This document shows, piece by piece, positions 1 through 7,619 of a stretch of DNA of 36,573 nucleotides. Location: positions 1-36,573 of the forward strand of contig JACQYF010000079.1 in NCBI GenBank assembly GCA_016208315.1. Reading direction: 5' to 3'. The stretch comes from Chloroflexota bacterium. Its GTDB lineage: Bacteria; Chloroflexota; Anaerolineae; UBA4142. The notes beneath the pieces are model-generated. The model had not been told where the DNA came from and searched no databases. It saw only the letters and a list, made by a program, of their open reading frames with translations. The first letter of the stretch is position 1. Each line of letters opens with the position of its first letter. The position numbers and the translations under genes were made by a program.

Positions 1-97
1 CATGGCTGACTTGATCCAAGTGCTCGGCCAGATACGAGCCAGTGTAGTTCGCGACCGTACTGACCAGAAATTCGACATATTGAAGTTTGGTAATCAT
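1..97 (-). CDS. IS transposase, N-terminal part (runs off the window)
   Basis: The minus strand reads from an ATG at 97 to the window edge without a stop. The 32 residues begin MITKLQYVEFLVSTVANY and continue with LAEHLDQVSH. This N-terminus, with a tyrosine-rich start and an 'LA(D/E)HL..VSHD' type motif, resembles DDE transposases of the IS701/IS4 group. The family call rests on memory of that N-terminal pattern only, as the catalytic domain lies outside the window. The ATG overlaps the start of the divergent reading frame at 96, so the IS end must lie just to the right. The element probably cut off the 5' end of the metallopeptidase gene that follows. Confidence 0.55.
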   Translation of the reverse strand, partial: MITKLQYVEFLVSTVANYTGSYLAEHLDQVSH

Positions 98-572
98 GGC
101 CGCATTCTATCATGCGGCAGACTCAAGCGAAAGTCCTGACTCTGTAACTCAGCAAGGCCCCTGGGTTGATGACATTCGCATCTTTAAATATATCACTCCT
201 GGTGAAGTCACAGTCTATGGATACTTTACATATGCCGACGAACACGATGTGATGGTTCCCGCCCCGTTGGCGATGGCATACCTGTACGACCTAGCCTCCA
301 TGGGCGAGACAGTAGTAGCTGGTCCTGTTTATACAGATCAGAGCGGCTATTTCCAATTTCCGCCAGTTGTTAACTGGAACTACAGCGAGAATCACCGACT
401 CAACTTGTACGTTGCCTGGCAAGCAAGAACCTTAGATAGTGTGACCGCCACACATCAGGTACGAAACCTTGCAGGCAATCTTTATCAGTATTATAGTGAT
501 GTTGTCGCAAACGCCTCGGATGGATCGGTCAACATCAATGGCCCCGTGCCAAGCGATATGCCTGAACGCTAA
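96..572 (+). CDS. N-terminal fragment of an interrupted secreted metallopeptidase gene
   Basis: The frame opens at ATG 96 (TTG at 87 is also possible) and closes at TAA 570-572. The next frame (576-1592) is in the same phase, only one codon after the stop, so the two are best read as one gene broken by a nonsense codon. The segment has no signal peptide. It looks like a beta-rich extracellular domain (GEVTVYGYFTYADEH, then YTDQSGYFQFPP, an FN3 or carboxypeptidase-regulatory-like pattern). The 5' end is probably lost: an IS transposase starts divergently at 97, and the first residues may come from the IS end. No good ribosome-binding site precedes the ATG. Base composition is lower in GC than the genes beyond 2600. 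Whether it is translated is unknown. Confidence 0.45.
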   Translation: MAAFYHAADSSESPDSVTQQGPWVDDIRIFKYITPGEVTVYGYFTYADEHDVMVPAPLAMAYLYDLASMGETVVAGPVYTDQSGYFQFPPVVNWNYSENHRLNLYVAWQARTLDSVTATHQVRNLAGNLYQYYSDVVANASDGSVNINGPVPSDMPER

Positions 573-575
573 GCA

Positions 576-1592
576 TTGTGGATTTGGCGAGACCTCCGTC
601 GAGCTTGGGAGTATGTCTATTCGTATGGAGGCATAGCTTTTGGCAGCGTTGACCCCGGGTCAGTCATAGCTAAATGGCAAGATGGAATTAACAGCTGGTC
701 TAATTGTCCACAGTCGTGTTTCTATTCAGGGGAGCCATCCATCTTCATTGCGGATAATCAGGCGCTGTCTGCCGATGTGGTGGTTCATGAGACGGCTCAC
801 CATTATATGTGGGCGGCTGACAATCATTGGGAACCACCCGCCGAGCAACATGGCATATGGGATGAAAAAACTGCCTCTGTCGCCTGGTCCGAAGGATGGT
901 CTGATTTTTTTCCGCTCCTAGTCAATGGCAATGCTTGTTTTAATTGGGACAACAGCACTTCTTGTCCCAATAACGCCGATCCTGTCAATGGGGTTAATCT
1001 TGAGTGGCATAACCGATCAGATGGATCGCCTCCAGGTGACGCGGTAGAAGGACGAGTTGCGGGCGCGCTCTATGATTTGCTTGACACTACAAACGACGGA
1101 TATGATAATATTAGCAATCCCTTTTACCAGAATTGGAATATCCTTTCAGGTCAGCCGCACACTTTGGACGAGTTTTGGGTTGCTTGGAAAAATCTCGGGT
1201 ACGAAAAACACGGTTCTGTACAAGCGATTTATGGGAATGGAATTGATTACGACAGTCCACCCACCATCAATCCCTTGCCAACCGTGACTGTGCTCAAGAA
1301 CACTCGGCTAAACCAAGCGATTGATCTATGGACATACGGCTCCGACGCGGAAAGCCAAGCTTGGCAATTATATTATTGGATTTCTAATGTGTCGAACACC
1401 AATTGTGGTATCAATATCAGTACGCCGGACAACCGATACGTTAGCACAATCCCGACTTGGAATTGGACTGGGCAGTGTATCGTAGCGGTTCAGGCCGGTG
1501 ACGGAATCAAGAACAATGATCCTGGCAGATCTTTCTATGTGCATGTGGTCGAACCCGCGGCGCGAATTTTCCTTCCGCTCATTATGAAGTAG
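576..1592 (+). CDS. M36/fungalysin-like zinc metallopeptidase, C-terminal part of interrupted gene
   Basis: This frame carries the catalytic region of a gluzincin. HETAH (residues 71-75 counted from the TTG at 576) is the HExxH zinc site. SEGWSDFF (105-112) matches the EGWSD block that gives the third zinc ligand in M36/fungalysin-like peptidases. A cysteine-containing beta-rich tail follows, ending in IFLPLIMK. Short hydrophobic tails of the form 'FLPLI/V' recur at the C-termini of secreted Chloroflexota proteins as far as I recall, but their role is not known to me. The only start is a weak TTG one codon after the TAA of the upstream frame, with no Shine-Dalgarno sequence, so this half is probably not made alone. 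Likely a pseudogene or a sequence error; peptidase identity is fairly sure, function is not. Confidence 0.6.
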   Translation: MWIWRDLRRAWEYVYSYGGIAFGSVDPGSVIAKWQDGINSWSNCPQSCFYSGEPSIFIADNQALSADVVVHETAHHYMWAADNHWEPPAEQHGIWDEKTASVAWSEGWSDFFPLLVNGNACFNWDNSTSCPNNADPVNGVNLEWHNRSDGSPPGDAVEGRVAGALYDLLDTTNDGYDNISNPFYQNWNILSGQPHTLDEFWVAWKNLGYEKHGSVQAIYGNGIDYDSPPTINPLPTVTVLKNTRLNQAIDLWTYGSDAESQAWQLYYWISNVSNTNCGINISTPDNRYVSTIPTWNWTGQCIVAVQAGDGIKNNDPGRSFYVHVVEPAARIFLPLIMK

Positions 1593-1634
1593 AATGGGCT
1601 TATCAAGATCAGTACGCCATGAGAGGAGTCAACC

Positions 1635-2270
1635 ATGAAGTACCTAGTCACTCTTTCGATTCTGAGCATGTACCTTGTGGCTTGCACGGCTGCGTCTTCC
1701 CCTGGTAGCAAACAGTGTTCTTCTAACGGAGTTTGTATCAAGATAAAACTCGCAGAACCTATACGGCTCAACGAACCAACAACGGTGACGACCACAATCA
1801 CTTCGGACAAGGATTTTTCTCAGGTGCAAATTGCAATTGCTTCTGACGCTCCCGGCTTGTTGATAGAAGACAAACAGACATGGCAAGAAGGAACACAAGG
1901 TGAGAAAATTGATATCAAAGCGAATCGCCCTATTGATGTCTCGCGTAGGATTCTTATGCGTAAGGAGGGCAGATTTAATGTGATTGTGAGCGCGATGGCG
2001 TCTACATTCCGAGTTGAAGACTCCGTTTACGTCATTATCACAAAGGACAACGGAAAAGTCTATGAACCAGGACAACCAATCCCAACCGCTCCATTCCGCC
2101 GTCTCCCAACACTGCCTCCCAACGAACGCCTAAAAGGGCCGCTAACGCCGCCCAGCGCCTTGGGTACGGCAGCTCCGCCCTTAGGAAGAATTACACCAGC
2201 GCTACCGACCGCACGACCACCGACGCGAGCTCCAATCCCTCCGACTCCTACAAGTCGAGCATACCCGTAA
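1635..2270 (+). CDS. Putative lipoprotein with proline-rich C-terminus
   Basis: The protein is 211 residues. It starts at an ATG preceded by GAGAGGAG about 8 bases upstream. The N-terminus is a short lipoprotein signal with lipobox LVAC, making Cys17 the probable lipidated residue, so the protein should be anchored outside the cytoplasmic membrane. Residues about 35-135 look like a beta-sandwich (PTTVTTTITSDKDFSQVQIAI, then RFNVIVSAMAS). The last 65 residues are rich in Pro, Thr and Ala, as in a flexible wall-spanning tail. No family is recognised. Like the peptidase before it, it lies in the AT-richer left part of the window. It is followed by an untranslated stretch, not by a co-directional neighbour at close range, so it is probably the last gene of its unit. 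Confidence 0.7.
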   Translation: MKYLVTLSILSMYLVACTAASSPGSKQCSSNGVCIKIKLAEPIRLNEPTTVTTTITSDKDFSQVQIAIASDAPGLLIEDKQTWQEGTQGEKIDIKANRPIDVSRRILMRKEGRFNVIVSAMASTFRVEDSVYVIITKDNGKVYEPGQPIPTAPFRRLPTLPPNERLKGPLTPPSALGTAAPPLGRITPALPTARPPTRAPIPPTPTSRAYP

Positions 2271-2445
2271 CTCATAAGGGAAGCAACGTCTGATTGAATA
2301 TGCTATCAACTGTGCCGCACACCCACAACGGTCGTTTGGCTGGGAATTGGAAGTCACGTCCAATTCGCCTGCTGTTGCGTGTTGCTACACGTTCACTGTT
2401 CACTGGAATCTGACTACGGACTTAGGACTCGCTTTTGACCGCATT

Positions 2446-2474
2446 TTGACTTGAACTGCTTATCTTACTAATAG
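2446..2474 (+). promoter_or_regulatory. Possible promoter of the molybdoenzyme operon
   Basis: TTGACT at 2446-2451 is followed after 17 bases by TAATAG at 2469-2474. The -35 box is good and the -10 box is weak. Support comes from spacing: a similar TAATAT box lies 45 bases before the same RNA core upstream of 7735, against 48 bases here. Transcription would then start near 2480, just before the leader RNA. Confidence 0.35.
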
Positions 2475-2487
2475 TAAAACCTAATCA

Positions 2488-2575
2488 TCGGTAGTGGTGT
2501 CGCTGCCGAACTGACCGTTACTGAAGGTGACGAATGCCTTTCGATACTTTTGGCGTGCTATCGAAGGGTTTTTTT
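2488..2575 (+). promoter_or_regulatory. Structured leader RNA, copy A, upstream of molybdoenzyme operon
   Basis: Three stems can be drawn. P1 pairs 2488-2496 with 2501-2509 (9 bp, loop GTGT). P2 pairs 2517-2521 with 2527-2531 (GTTAC/GTGAC, loop TGAAG). P3 is a terminator-like hairpin at 2537-2568 followed by seven T. The same three-stem order occurs at 7620-7706. There P1 has a different sequence but keeps all nine pairs, and 24 of 26 bases of the P2/P3 core (2517-2542) are identical. Paired changes in P1 argue for a conserved RNA structure. The start codon follows 25 bases after the T run, so transcription attenuation is the natural reading. I do not recognise the class; the ligand or signal is unknown. 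Confidence 0.6.
2537..2575 (+). terminator. Terminator-like hairpin in leader A
   Basis: CCTTTCGATA (2537-2546) pairs with TATCGAAGGG (2559-2568) as a 10-bp stem with one G-U pair and a 12-base loop, followed directly by TTTTTTT. It stands between the putative promoter and the molybdoenzyme ATG, so it would act as an attenuator rather than an operon end. Confidence 0.6.
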
Positions 2576-2600
2576 ATTTCCATTCACCGGAGCCAGAGCC

Positions 2601-4766
2601 ATGTCAATAAAACTGAGCCGGCGTAATTTTCTCAAAACGACCGCGGCATTCGCCACCTTGTTCGCAGGCAGCCATGCCTTCCTCGGCCAGCCCGATGGGG
2701 TGGCTGCGGCGTCTAAAGATCAAGTTCCCCGATTGATTCCCACCGTGTGCGGAATGTGCGAGGCGCGCTGCGGCGTCCTGGCGTACACCCAGGGACAAAA
2801 ACTGCTCAAGTTGGAAGGCAACTTTCGGCACTCGCACAGCTTGGGCAAGATTTGTCCCCGCGGCGTGGCCGGCGCAAAATTCCTGGACGATGCCGATCGT
2901 CTCAAATCCCCGCTCAAGCGCGTCGGCAATCGCTTCGAGCCGATCTCCTGGGATGTCGCGCTGACGGAAATCGGCGCGCAATTATCGCAAATCAAACAGC
3001 GGCTCGGCGCGCAAGGTCTCGCTTGGCTGCGCCACCCCGAGATTTCGGATGCATGGGACGTGCAGTTCATGCGCGCGTTCGGATCGCCCAACCTCTTCGC
3101 CACCACGAGTCTTGGGCGCGCGTCCCGGAACGCCGCCGCGCAACTGACGGTCGGCGATGTGCCCGTTTTCGATTTTGCCCACTCGCGCTATATCTTGATC
3201 TTTGGGCGCAACCATGCGGAAAGCATCTTCACCGCCGATATTACCCGCCTCGCCGAAGCAAAGGAGCGCGGCGCGCACCTGGTCGTATTTGATCCGCGCC
3301 TTTCGAATACGGCCGCGCTCGCGCAGGAATGGATTTCCCTCAAGCCGGGCACGGACGGCGCGCTGCTCCACGCGCTCATGAACGTCCTGGTTACCGAAAA
3401 ACTGTACGACGCCGCGTTCGTGGAGAAATATACGGTCGGCTTTGCTCAACTCGCGGATTATGTGTTGGACAAGACACCCGGTTGGGCCTCGCATATCACC
3501 GACGTGCCGGCTGACACGATTCGCCGCATCGCGCGCGAATTAGCGTCGCAAAGGCCGGCGTGCGGCGTGGATCCCAGTTGGCACGGCGCGTGGGGCAGTC
3601 TCTACGGCAACAGTCTGCAAACCGCGCGCGCCGCGCTGTGCGTCAACGCGCTATTAGGCAGTTACGGCGCGATCGGCGGCCTACAGTTTTCGCCCAAGCC
3701 CAATTTGGCCGCGCTGCCTTTCAAGGCGCTGCCGCCCGTCACGGCCAAACGCGTCGACGGCGTCGGCGACGGACGTTTCCCACTTGGCTCGCCCACGGAA
3801 GGCGTGCCGCAACTCTTGCCCGAGATTATCATCAGCGGCAAACCCTACCCGGTCGGCGCGTTGATCGTCAATCACGCCAATCCCGCGCGCTCTTTGCCGA
3901 ATACCCAAAAGGCCGAGCAAGCGCTCCGCAAATTGGAACTCCTCGTGGTGATTGACGTGCAAATGAGCGAGACCGCCGAGTTGGCGCACTATATCCTGCC
4001 CGAATCAAGTTTCCTGGAACGCGATGATCCCCTCGCGATTTCGGCGCGGCTGGTTCCCGAAGTGGCTCTGCGCCAAGCCGTCGTCAAGCCGCGTCACGAT
4101 ACCCGCCCCGCCCACGAGATCATCGCCGGTCTAGCCAAGAGCGTGGGACTCGAGTCCGCGTTTGGCTTTACGGCGCGGCAGTCCGTCGAGGCGCAGGTCA
4201 AGCCGACCACTGAATCGTTGACCGCGCTCGATAACGATGGAGTTTGGCAAGAAGATTACAAGCCGGTCAACGGCGTGGCCCGCTTTGCGACTCCGAGCGG
4301 CAAAGTGGAATTAGTTTCCGATACGCTGAAGAAAGCGGGCTTTGATCCCCTGCCCGCTTATGAGCCACCCTTGGCCGAGCCGGGCTTGCACGATTTTCGG
4401 CTGCTCACGGGCCATGAGTTCGCGCACACCGGCACGAGCACGCAAAACAATCGTTACCTGGCGGCGCTGTGCGACGAGAACCAATTGTGGATTCACCCCG
4501 CGCGAGCGGCGCGCTTGGGCATCGAGAACGGTAGTTGGGTTGTCGTCAAATCGGCCACGGACCAAGTGCGAGTCAAAGCAGTATTGACCGAAGGCATTCA
4601 CCCCGAAGCCGTCTGGCTGGCGCATGGTTATGGTCATGGCACGCGGGGGCAGACCCGCGCGTTCGCAAAAGGCGCGAACGACAACATTTTGACCGCGGAT
4701 CGCGCCGAGCCGATGGCCGGGGGCGCAGTGCTGGGCGAGACGATCGTCACGGTAGGACGGGGGTAA
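2601..4766 (+). CDS. Tat-exported molybdopterin oxidoreductase (PsrA/PhsA-like catalytic subunit)
   Basis: The protein is 721 residues. The ATG at 2601 is chosen because it opens directly on a twin-arginine signal, SRRNFLK (residues 6-12), followed by a hydrophobic stretch. Cys50, Cys53, Cys57 and Cys84 form the CxxCxxxC-x26-C site for one [4Fe-4S] cluster. The rest follows the DMSO-reductase-family fold, ending in a molybdopterin-dinucleotide-binding domain (about 600-721; TGHEFAHTGT, then WIHPARAARLGI). With the ferredoxin and NrfD genes next door it makes a typical three-subunit quinone-linked complex of the polysulfide/thiosulfate/tetrathionate reductase group. The substrate cannot be read from sequence. 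Odd point: at the place where PsrA/PhsA have the Mo-ligating cysteine (after AFGSPN), this protein reads LFATTSLGRAS, with no Cys, Sec or suitably placed ligand. Four bases separate it from the next gene. Confidence 0.85.
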   Translation: MSIKLSRRNFLKTTAAFATLFAGSHAFLGQPDGVAAASKDQVPRLIPTVCGMCEARCGVLAYTQGQKLLKLEGNFRHSHSLGKICPRGVAGAKFLDDADRLKSPLKRVGNRFEPISWDVALTEIGAQLSQIKQRLGAQGLAWLRHPEISDAWDVQFMRAFGSPNLFATTSLGRASRNAAAQLTVGDVPVFDFAHSRYILIFGRNHAESIFTADITRLAEAKERGAHLVVFDPRLSNTAALAQEWISLKPGTDGALLHALMNVLVTEKLYDAAFVEKYTVGFAQLADYVLDKTPGWASHITDVPADTIRRIARELASQRPACGVDPSWHGAWGSLYGNSLQTARAALCVNALLGSYGAIGGLQFSPKPNLAALPFKALPPVTAKRVDGVGDGRFPLGSPTEGVPQLLPEIIISGKPYPVGALIVNHANPARSLPNTQKAEQALRKLELLVVIDVQMSETAELAHYILPESSFLERDDPLAISARLVPEVALRQAVVKPRHDTRPAHEIIAGLAKSVGLESAFGFTARQSVEAQVKPTTESLTALDNDGVWQEDYKPVNGVARFATPSGKVELVSDTLKKAGFDPLPAYEPPLAEPGLHDFRLLTGHEFAHTGTSTQNNRYLAALCDENQLWIHPARAARLGIENGSWVVVKSATDQVRVKAVLTEGIHPEAVWLAHGYGHGTRGQTRAFAKGANDNILTADRAEPMAGGAVLGETIVTVGRG

Positions 4767-4769
4767 GAA

Positions 4770-5312
4770 ATGCCCAAATATGGATTGGTGATTGACCTAA
4801 CGAAATGTGTCGGCTGCCGGACTTGCACTACCGCATGCCAAACCCAAAACGAGTTAGAGCCATACGAGCGCTGGGTGCGCGTGCAAGAAATCGCCGAGGG
4901 CAAGTTCCCCGCCGCCACCAAGCGCTTCCTCACCGTGCAATGCCAGCATTGCGATAAGGCGCCGTGCATTTCCGTATGCCCGGTCCGCGCGAATTACAAG
5001 CGCAAAGACGGCATCGTGATGATTGACGAAGACCGCTGCGTGGGCTGCAAATATTGCATCGTCGCGTGCCCCTACCAGGCGCGCATCTTTAACGAGGATC
5101 GCGGGGTCGCGCAAAAATGTTGGCTGTGTTACGCGCGCGTCGAAAAGGGTGTTGCGCCGGCGTGCGTGATCGCGTGTCCTGCCGGAGCGCGTTACTTTGG
5201 CGACTTTGAGGACCCGGAGAGCGATGTGTCGCGGCTGGTCGTGCGTCGCAAAGCAACCAAGCTGCGACCGGACTTGGGCACGGAACCGAGTTTGTACTAC
5301 ATTAGATCGTAG
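4770..5312 (+). CDS. PsrB/NrfC-like four-cluster ferredoxin subunit
   Basis: The protein is 180 residues with cysteine groups for four [4Fe-4S] clusters. They begin with CVGCRTCTTAC (13-23), then CQHCDKAPCISVCP, CVGCKYCIVACP, and a CWLC...CVIACP pair. This is the electron-transfer subunit that wires the molybdenum subunit to the membrane quinone-binding subunit in PsrABC, PhsABC, TtrABC and related complexes. There is no signal peptide, as is usual because the subunit travels with the Tat-exported partner. It starts three bases after the stop of the molybdoenzyme, with GGGGGTAAGAA as ribosome-binding site. A short hairpin repeat (5314-5340) separates it from the NrfD gene. Confidence 0.9.
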   Translation: MPKYGLVIDLTKCVGCRTCTTACQTQNELEPYERWVRVQEIAEGKFPAATKRFLTVQCQHCDKAPCISVCPVRANYKRKDGIVMIDEDRCVGCKYCIVACPYQARIFNEDRGVAQKCWLCYARVEKGVAPACVIACPAGARYFGDFEDPESDVSRLVVRRKATKLRPDLGTEPSLYYIRS

Positions 5313-5313
5313 G

Positions 5314-5340
5314 GTAGGACAAATTGCCAATTTGTCCTAC
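5314..5340. repeat. Perfect 12-bp hairpin repeat inside the operon
   Basis: GTAGGACAAATT and its exact reverse complement are separated by GCC. The element fills most of the gap between the ferredoxin and NrfD genes. There is no T run, so it is not a classical terminator. It may act as an RNA stabiliser or processing site, or be one of the many dyad repeats of this genome. Confidence 0.75.
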
Positions 5341-5354
5341 GGGAGATAGCAACC

Positions 5355-6275
5355 ATGGCTTGGGGATTTCCAATTGCAATGTACCTGTTCCTCGCCGGGA
5401 TGGGCGCCGGCGCCTTTATCACCGCGGTCGCCGCGGAGATCTATAACAAGGTCGCCTATCGCCCCTTGATTCGCGCCGGCTTGATTTTGAGCGGCATCCT
5501 GGTCGGATTGGGCATGCCGTTCCTGATCGCCGATTTGGGCGCGGGACGCACTCAGCCGTGGCGGCTAATCTGGTTGATCAGCAATCCCACCTCGCCCATG
5601 ACGTGGGGCGTGTGGGTGCTCACGCCCTTTATTCCCCTCGGGCTCGTGCTGGGCTGGCTTGAGGTAGATTTTCTAAATCCGCCTTGGCGCGTCGTGCGAT
5701 GGTTTCGCGCGTGGGCCTTGCGCTGGCGCACGCGGCTGCTCCAAGTCGGCGCGCTGCTCGCGATCGCCATCTCTATCTACACCGGCCTGCTGCTCGGCGT
5801 CGTCCACGGCGTTCCGTTGTGGAATACTTCGATTCTGCCGATGCTCTTTTTCGTTTCGGCGCTGTCCACCGGGTTGGCCGCGTGCGTCGTGCTCTCGCAA
5901 GTGACCGCGGTCAAAATGGAGCACGATGGCGTCCATCTCGCCAAGAGTTACTTTTACTTGAACCAAATCCACTCGGCCCTCATCGTGATCGAAACGGTCT
6001 TTATTTTCTGCTGGCTCTTTATCGTGGCCAATGGCTCGGTGACGGCCGCGCTGAGCGTGGACCTGCTGCTCACCGGCCAATACAGTTTGTACTTTTGGAT
6101 TGGCATCGTGTTCTTCGGCGTGGTTGACCCGCTCATTATCTACATCTATGAAATTGTTCTGCACCGACCGCTCAAACCGTATTGGGTGCTCATCAGTGAC
6201 TCGAGCGTGATCTTGGGTGGCTTGGTCCTGCGTTATCTCGTGATCGCGGCCGCGGTACCCATCGTGCTGACTTGA
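5355..6275 (+). CDS. nrfD: NrfD/PsrC-like quinone-interacting membrane subunit
   Basis: The protein is 306 residues and mostly hydrophobic, with about eight membrane helices. The opening MYLFLAGMGAGAF matches the NrfD/PsrC family start, and the order of helices fits the family. It should bind quinol or quinone and exchange electrons with the ferredoxin subunit; it carries no haem. A ribosome-binding site GGGAGATAG lies about 9 bases before the ATG. Its last codons overlap the TTG and upstream part of the frame of the next cytochrome, so the four genes probably form one transcription unit. Confidence 0.88.
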   Translation: MAWGFPIAMYLFLAGMGAGAFITAVAAEIYNKVAYRPLIRAGLILSGILVGLGMPFLIADLGAGRTQPWRLIWLISNPTSPMTWGVWVLTPFIPLGLVLGWLEVDFLNPPWRVVRWFRAWALRWRTRLLQVGALLAIAISIYTGLLLGVVHGVPLWNTSILPMLFFVSALSTGLAACVVLSQVTAVKMEHDGVHLAKSYFYLNQIHSALIVIETVFIFCWLFIVANGSVTAALSVDLLLTGQYSLYFWIGIVFFGVVDPLIIYIYEIVLHRPLKPYWVLISDSSVILGGLVLRYLVIAAAVPIVLT

Positions 6276-6304
6276 TTCAGGTGACCCCCTCCGTGGAGAA
6301 ACAA

Positions 6305-7480
6305 ATGGCTGACGCTGAAATCCAAGCTGATATTCCGGCCGCCGCGCGCGCGGCCGCGCGGTTCTCGCTGGCGAAACTCATCGCGGCGCTCATCGTTTTC
6401 GTCCGCACCCACAAGCGCGCCTTGATCTTTGCCGGCAGCGCGATCGGGGTGATTCTGATTGCGGGTACGACCACCGTCGTCGTTTCGCAGCAACCGACCT
6501 TTTGCGCGACCTGCCACGAAATCCGTCCCGCCTACGACCAATGGCGTCCATCGTCGCACTATGGCGTGACGTGCGTCAACTGTCACACCGAGCCGGGACT
6601 GGCCGGCTACGTCAAAATCAATTTGGTCGGGGCGCAGCATCTCGTCACGCACTTGACGTCGGATTATCGCGTACCGGCGGAGGCGGACGTCAGGGACGCG
6701 AGCTGCCTGACCTGTCACCCGCGCGAATCTCGCCCGGAAGAGAGTTTGCGTACCACTTTGCGCGTGGCGCATTCCAAACATGACAAACAGCAGTGTTCCG
6801 ACTGCCACGGTCGCCTGGTCCACCTGAACGGCGCGGACGAGATTTCGGCCGCGCCCAAAGCGCACGACGTCCGCGATTGCACCGTCTGCCACACGCCCGA
6901 GAATCTCAATCCGCACGGTTACGCGACCTTGACGTGTACGAGCTGCCACAGCGGGCTTATCCCCAAACACGAGGAAGCGCGGCTGCGCGGCGTGATGCCA
7001 AGGGCCAGTTGCCAAGAGTGTCATCAAAAAGAAAAGGTGGGCAGCCCGGAGTATTGTCAGACGTGCCACGTGAGTCCGCACGGTATTTCCGTGCCGTGCA
7101 GCCGCTGCCACACTTCCAAGACCACATGGACTGAGCACACGTTCAATCATCCGACCGCTTTGGCCGGCAAACACGCCACGCTCGATTGCGCCAAGTGTCA
7201 CGCGAACAAGGCGCTCGCTACAATGAAGTTTACGTGCAGCGAGTGCCACACACCGCCGAGCGCGCATCCAGGGACGATCGCCGGCGCGACCGGCGAATGC
7301 ACGAATTGTCATACCCAGCAAGGTTGGAAGCCCGCCAAAATGGCCAAGGCGCTGCCCGCCAATCACGCGGGCCGCACAACTTGTATGGCATGTCATGGTC
7401 TCTTACCCCAGCCCAAGCTGCCGGCCGACCACCAAGGCCGGACCGACGCCACTTGCACGAGCTGCCACAAAGCGCCGTGA
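6305..7480 (+). CDS. Membrane-anchored 14-haem cytochrome c with NapC/NrfH-like start
   Basis: The protein is 391 residues from the ATG at 6305, chosen over an upstream TTG at 6272 because GGAG stands 7 bases before it. Residues 39-60 form one membrane helix. CATCH (67-71) and a second CxxCH about 25 residues on follow it, the layout of NapC/NrfH quinol dehydrogenases. I count 14 CxxCH motifs in all. The last two (from 7352) sit in a diheme module, HAGRTxCxxCH...HQGRTxxxCxxCH, which recurs in the next two cytochromes. The protein most likely takes electrons from quinol or the NrfD complex and carries them along the outer face of the membrane. Direction of flow is not certain. The gene is followed by a dyad repeat and a new leader. 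Confidence 0.88.
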   Translation: MADAEIQADIPAAARAAARFSLAKLIAALIVFVRTHKRALIFAGSAIGVILIAGTTTVVVSQQPTFCATCHEIRPAYDQWRPSSHYGVTCVNCHTEPGLAGYVKINLVGAQHLVTHLTSDYRVPAEADVRDASCLTCHPRESRPEESLRTTLRVAHSKHDKQQCSDCHGRLVHLNGADEISAAPKAHDVRDCTVCHTPENLNPHGYATLTCTSCHSGLIPKHEEARLRGVMPRASCQECHQKEKVGSPEYCQTCHVSPHGISVPCSRCHTSKTTWTEHTFNHPTALAGKHATLDCAKCHANKALATMKFTCSECHTPPSAHPGTIAGATGECTNCHTQQGWKPAKMAKALPANHAGRTTCMACHGLLPQPKLPADHQGRTDATCTSCHKAP

Positions 7481-7484
7481 GGGA

Positions 7485-7580
7485 CAGTCAACAGTGAACA
7501 GTGAACAGTGAACAGTGAACAGTAGACAGTGAACAGTAGACAGCATTCAGTTGACTGTTGACTGTTCACTGTTCACTGAT
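7485..7580. repeat. AACAGTG tandem repeats with inverted arm
   Basis: The heptamer AACAGTG is repeated at least four times and then varied (AGTAGACAGTG). It is followed by the reverse complement form (ACTGTTCACTG twice), so the whole can fold into a long hairpin. Related copies stand at 26101-26180 and 26903-27030. No spacers are present, so it is not a CRISPR. Confidence 0.85.
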
Positions 7581-7609
7581 TTGCGTTCCGACATATTGTA
7601 GTGTAATAT
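7581..7609 (+). promoter_or_regulatory. Possible promoter before second 14-haem cytochrome
   Basis: TTGCGT (7581-7586), a 17-base spacer and TAATAT (7604-7609). Both boxes are imperfect. The position, 45 bases before the shared leader core, matches the candidate promoter of leader A. Confidence 0.3.
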
Positions 7610-7619
7610 AGCCCCCGCT

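Noticed and set aside
570..575. Internal stop in the metallopeptidase as recoding (selenocysteine or pyrrolysine)
   Set aside because: The codon is TAA, which is not used for either residue, and no recoding hairpin is evident. Nonsense mutation or sequence error is simpler.
6233..7396. Minus-strand open frame of 387 codons opposite the first 14-haem cytochrome
   Set aside because: The plus strand has 14 CxxCH motifs in frame and a ribosome-binding site; the opposite frame is low-complexity Arg/Ala/Gly.
7485..7580. Tandem AACAGTG units as a possible CRISPR array
   Set aside because: The units are seven bases long, directly adjacent and without spacers, and the second half is the inverted sequence. 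This is a dyad repeat.
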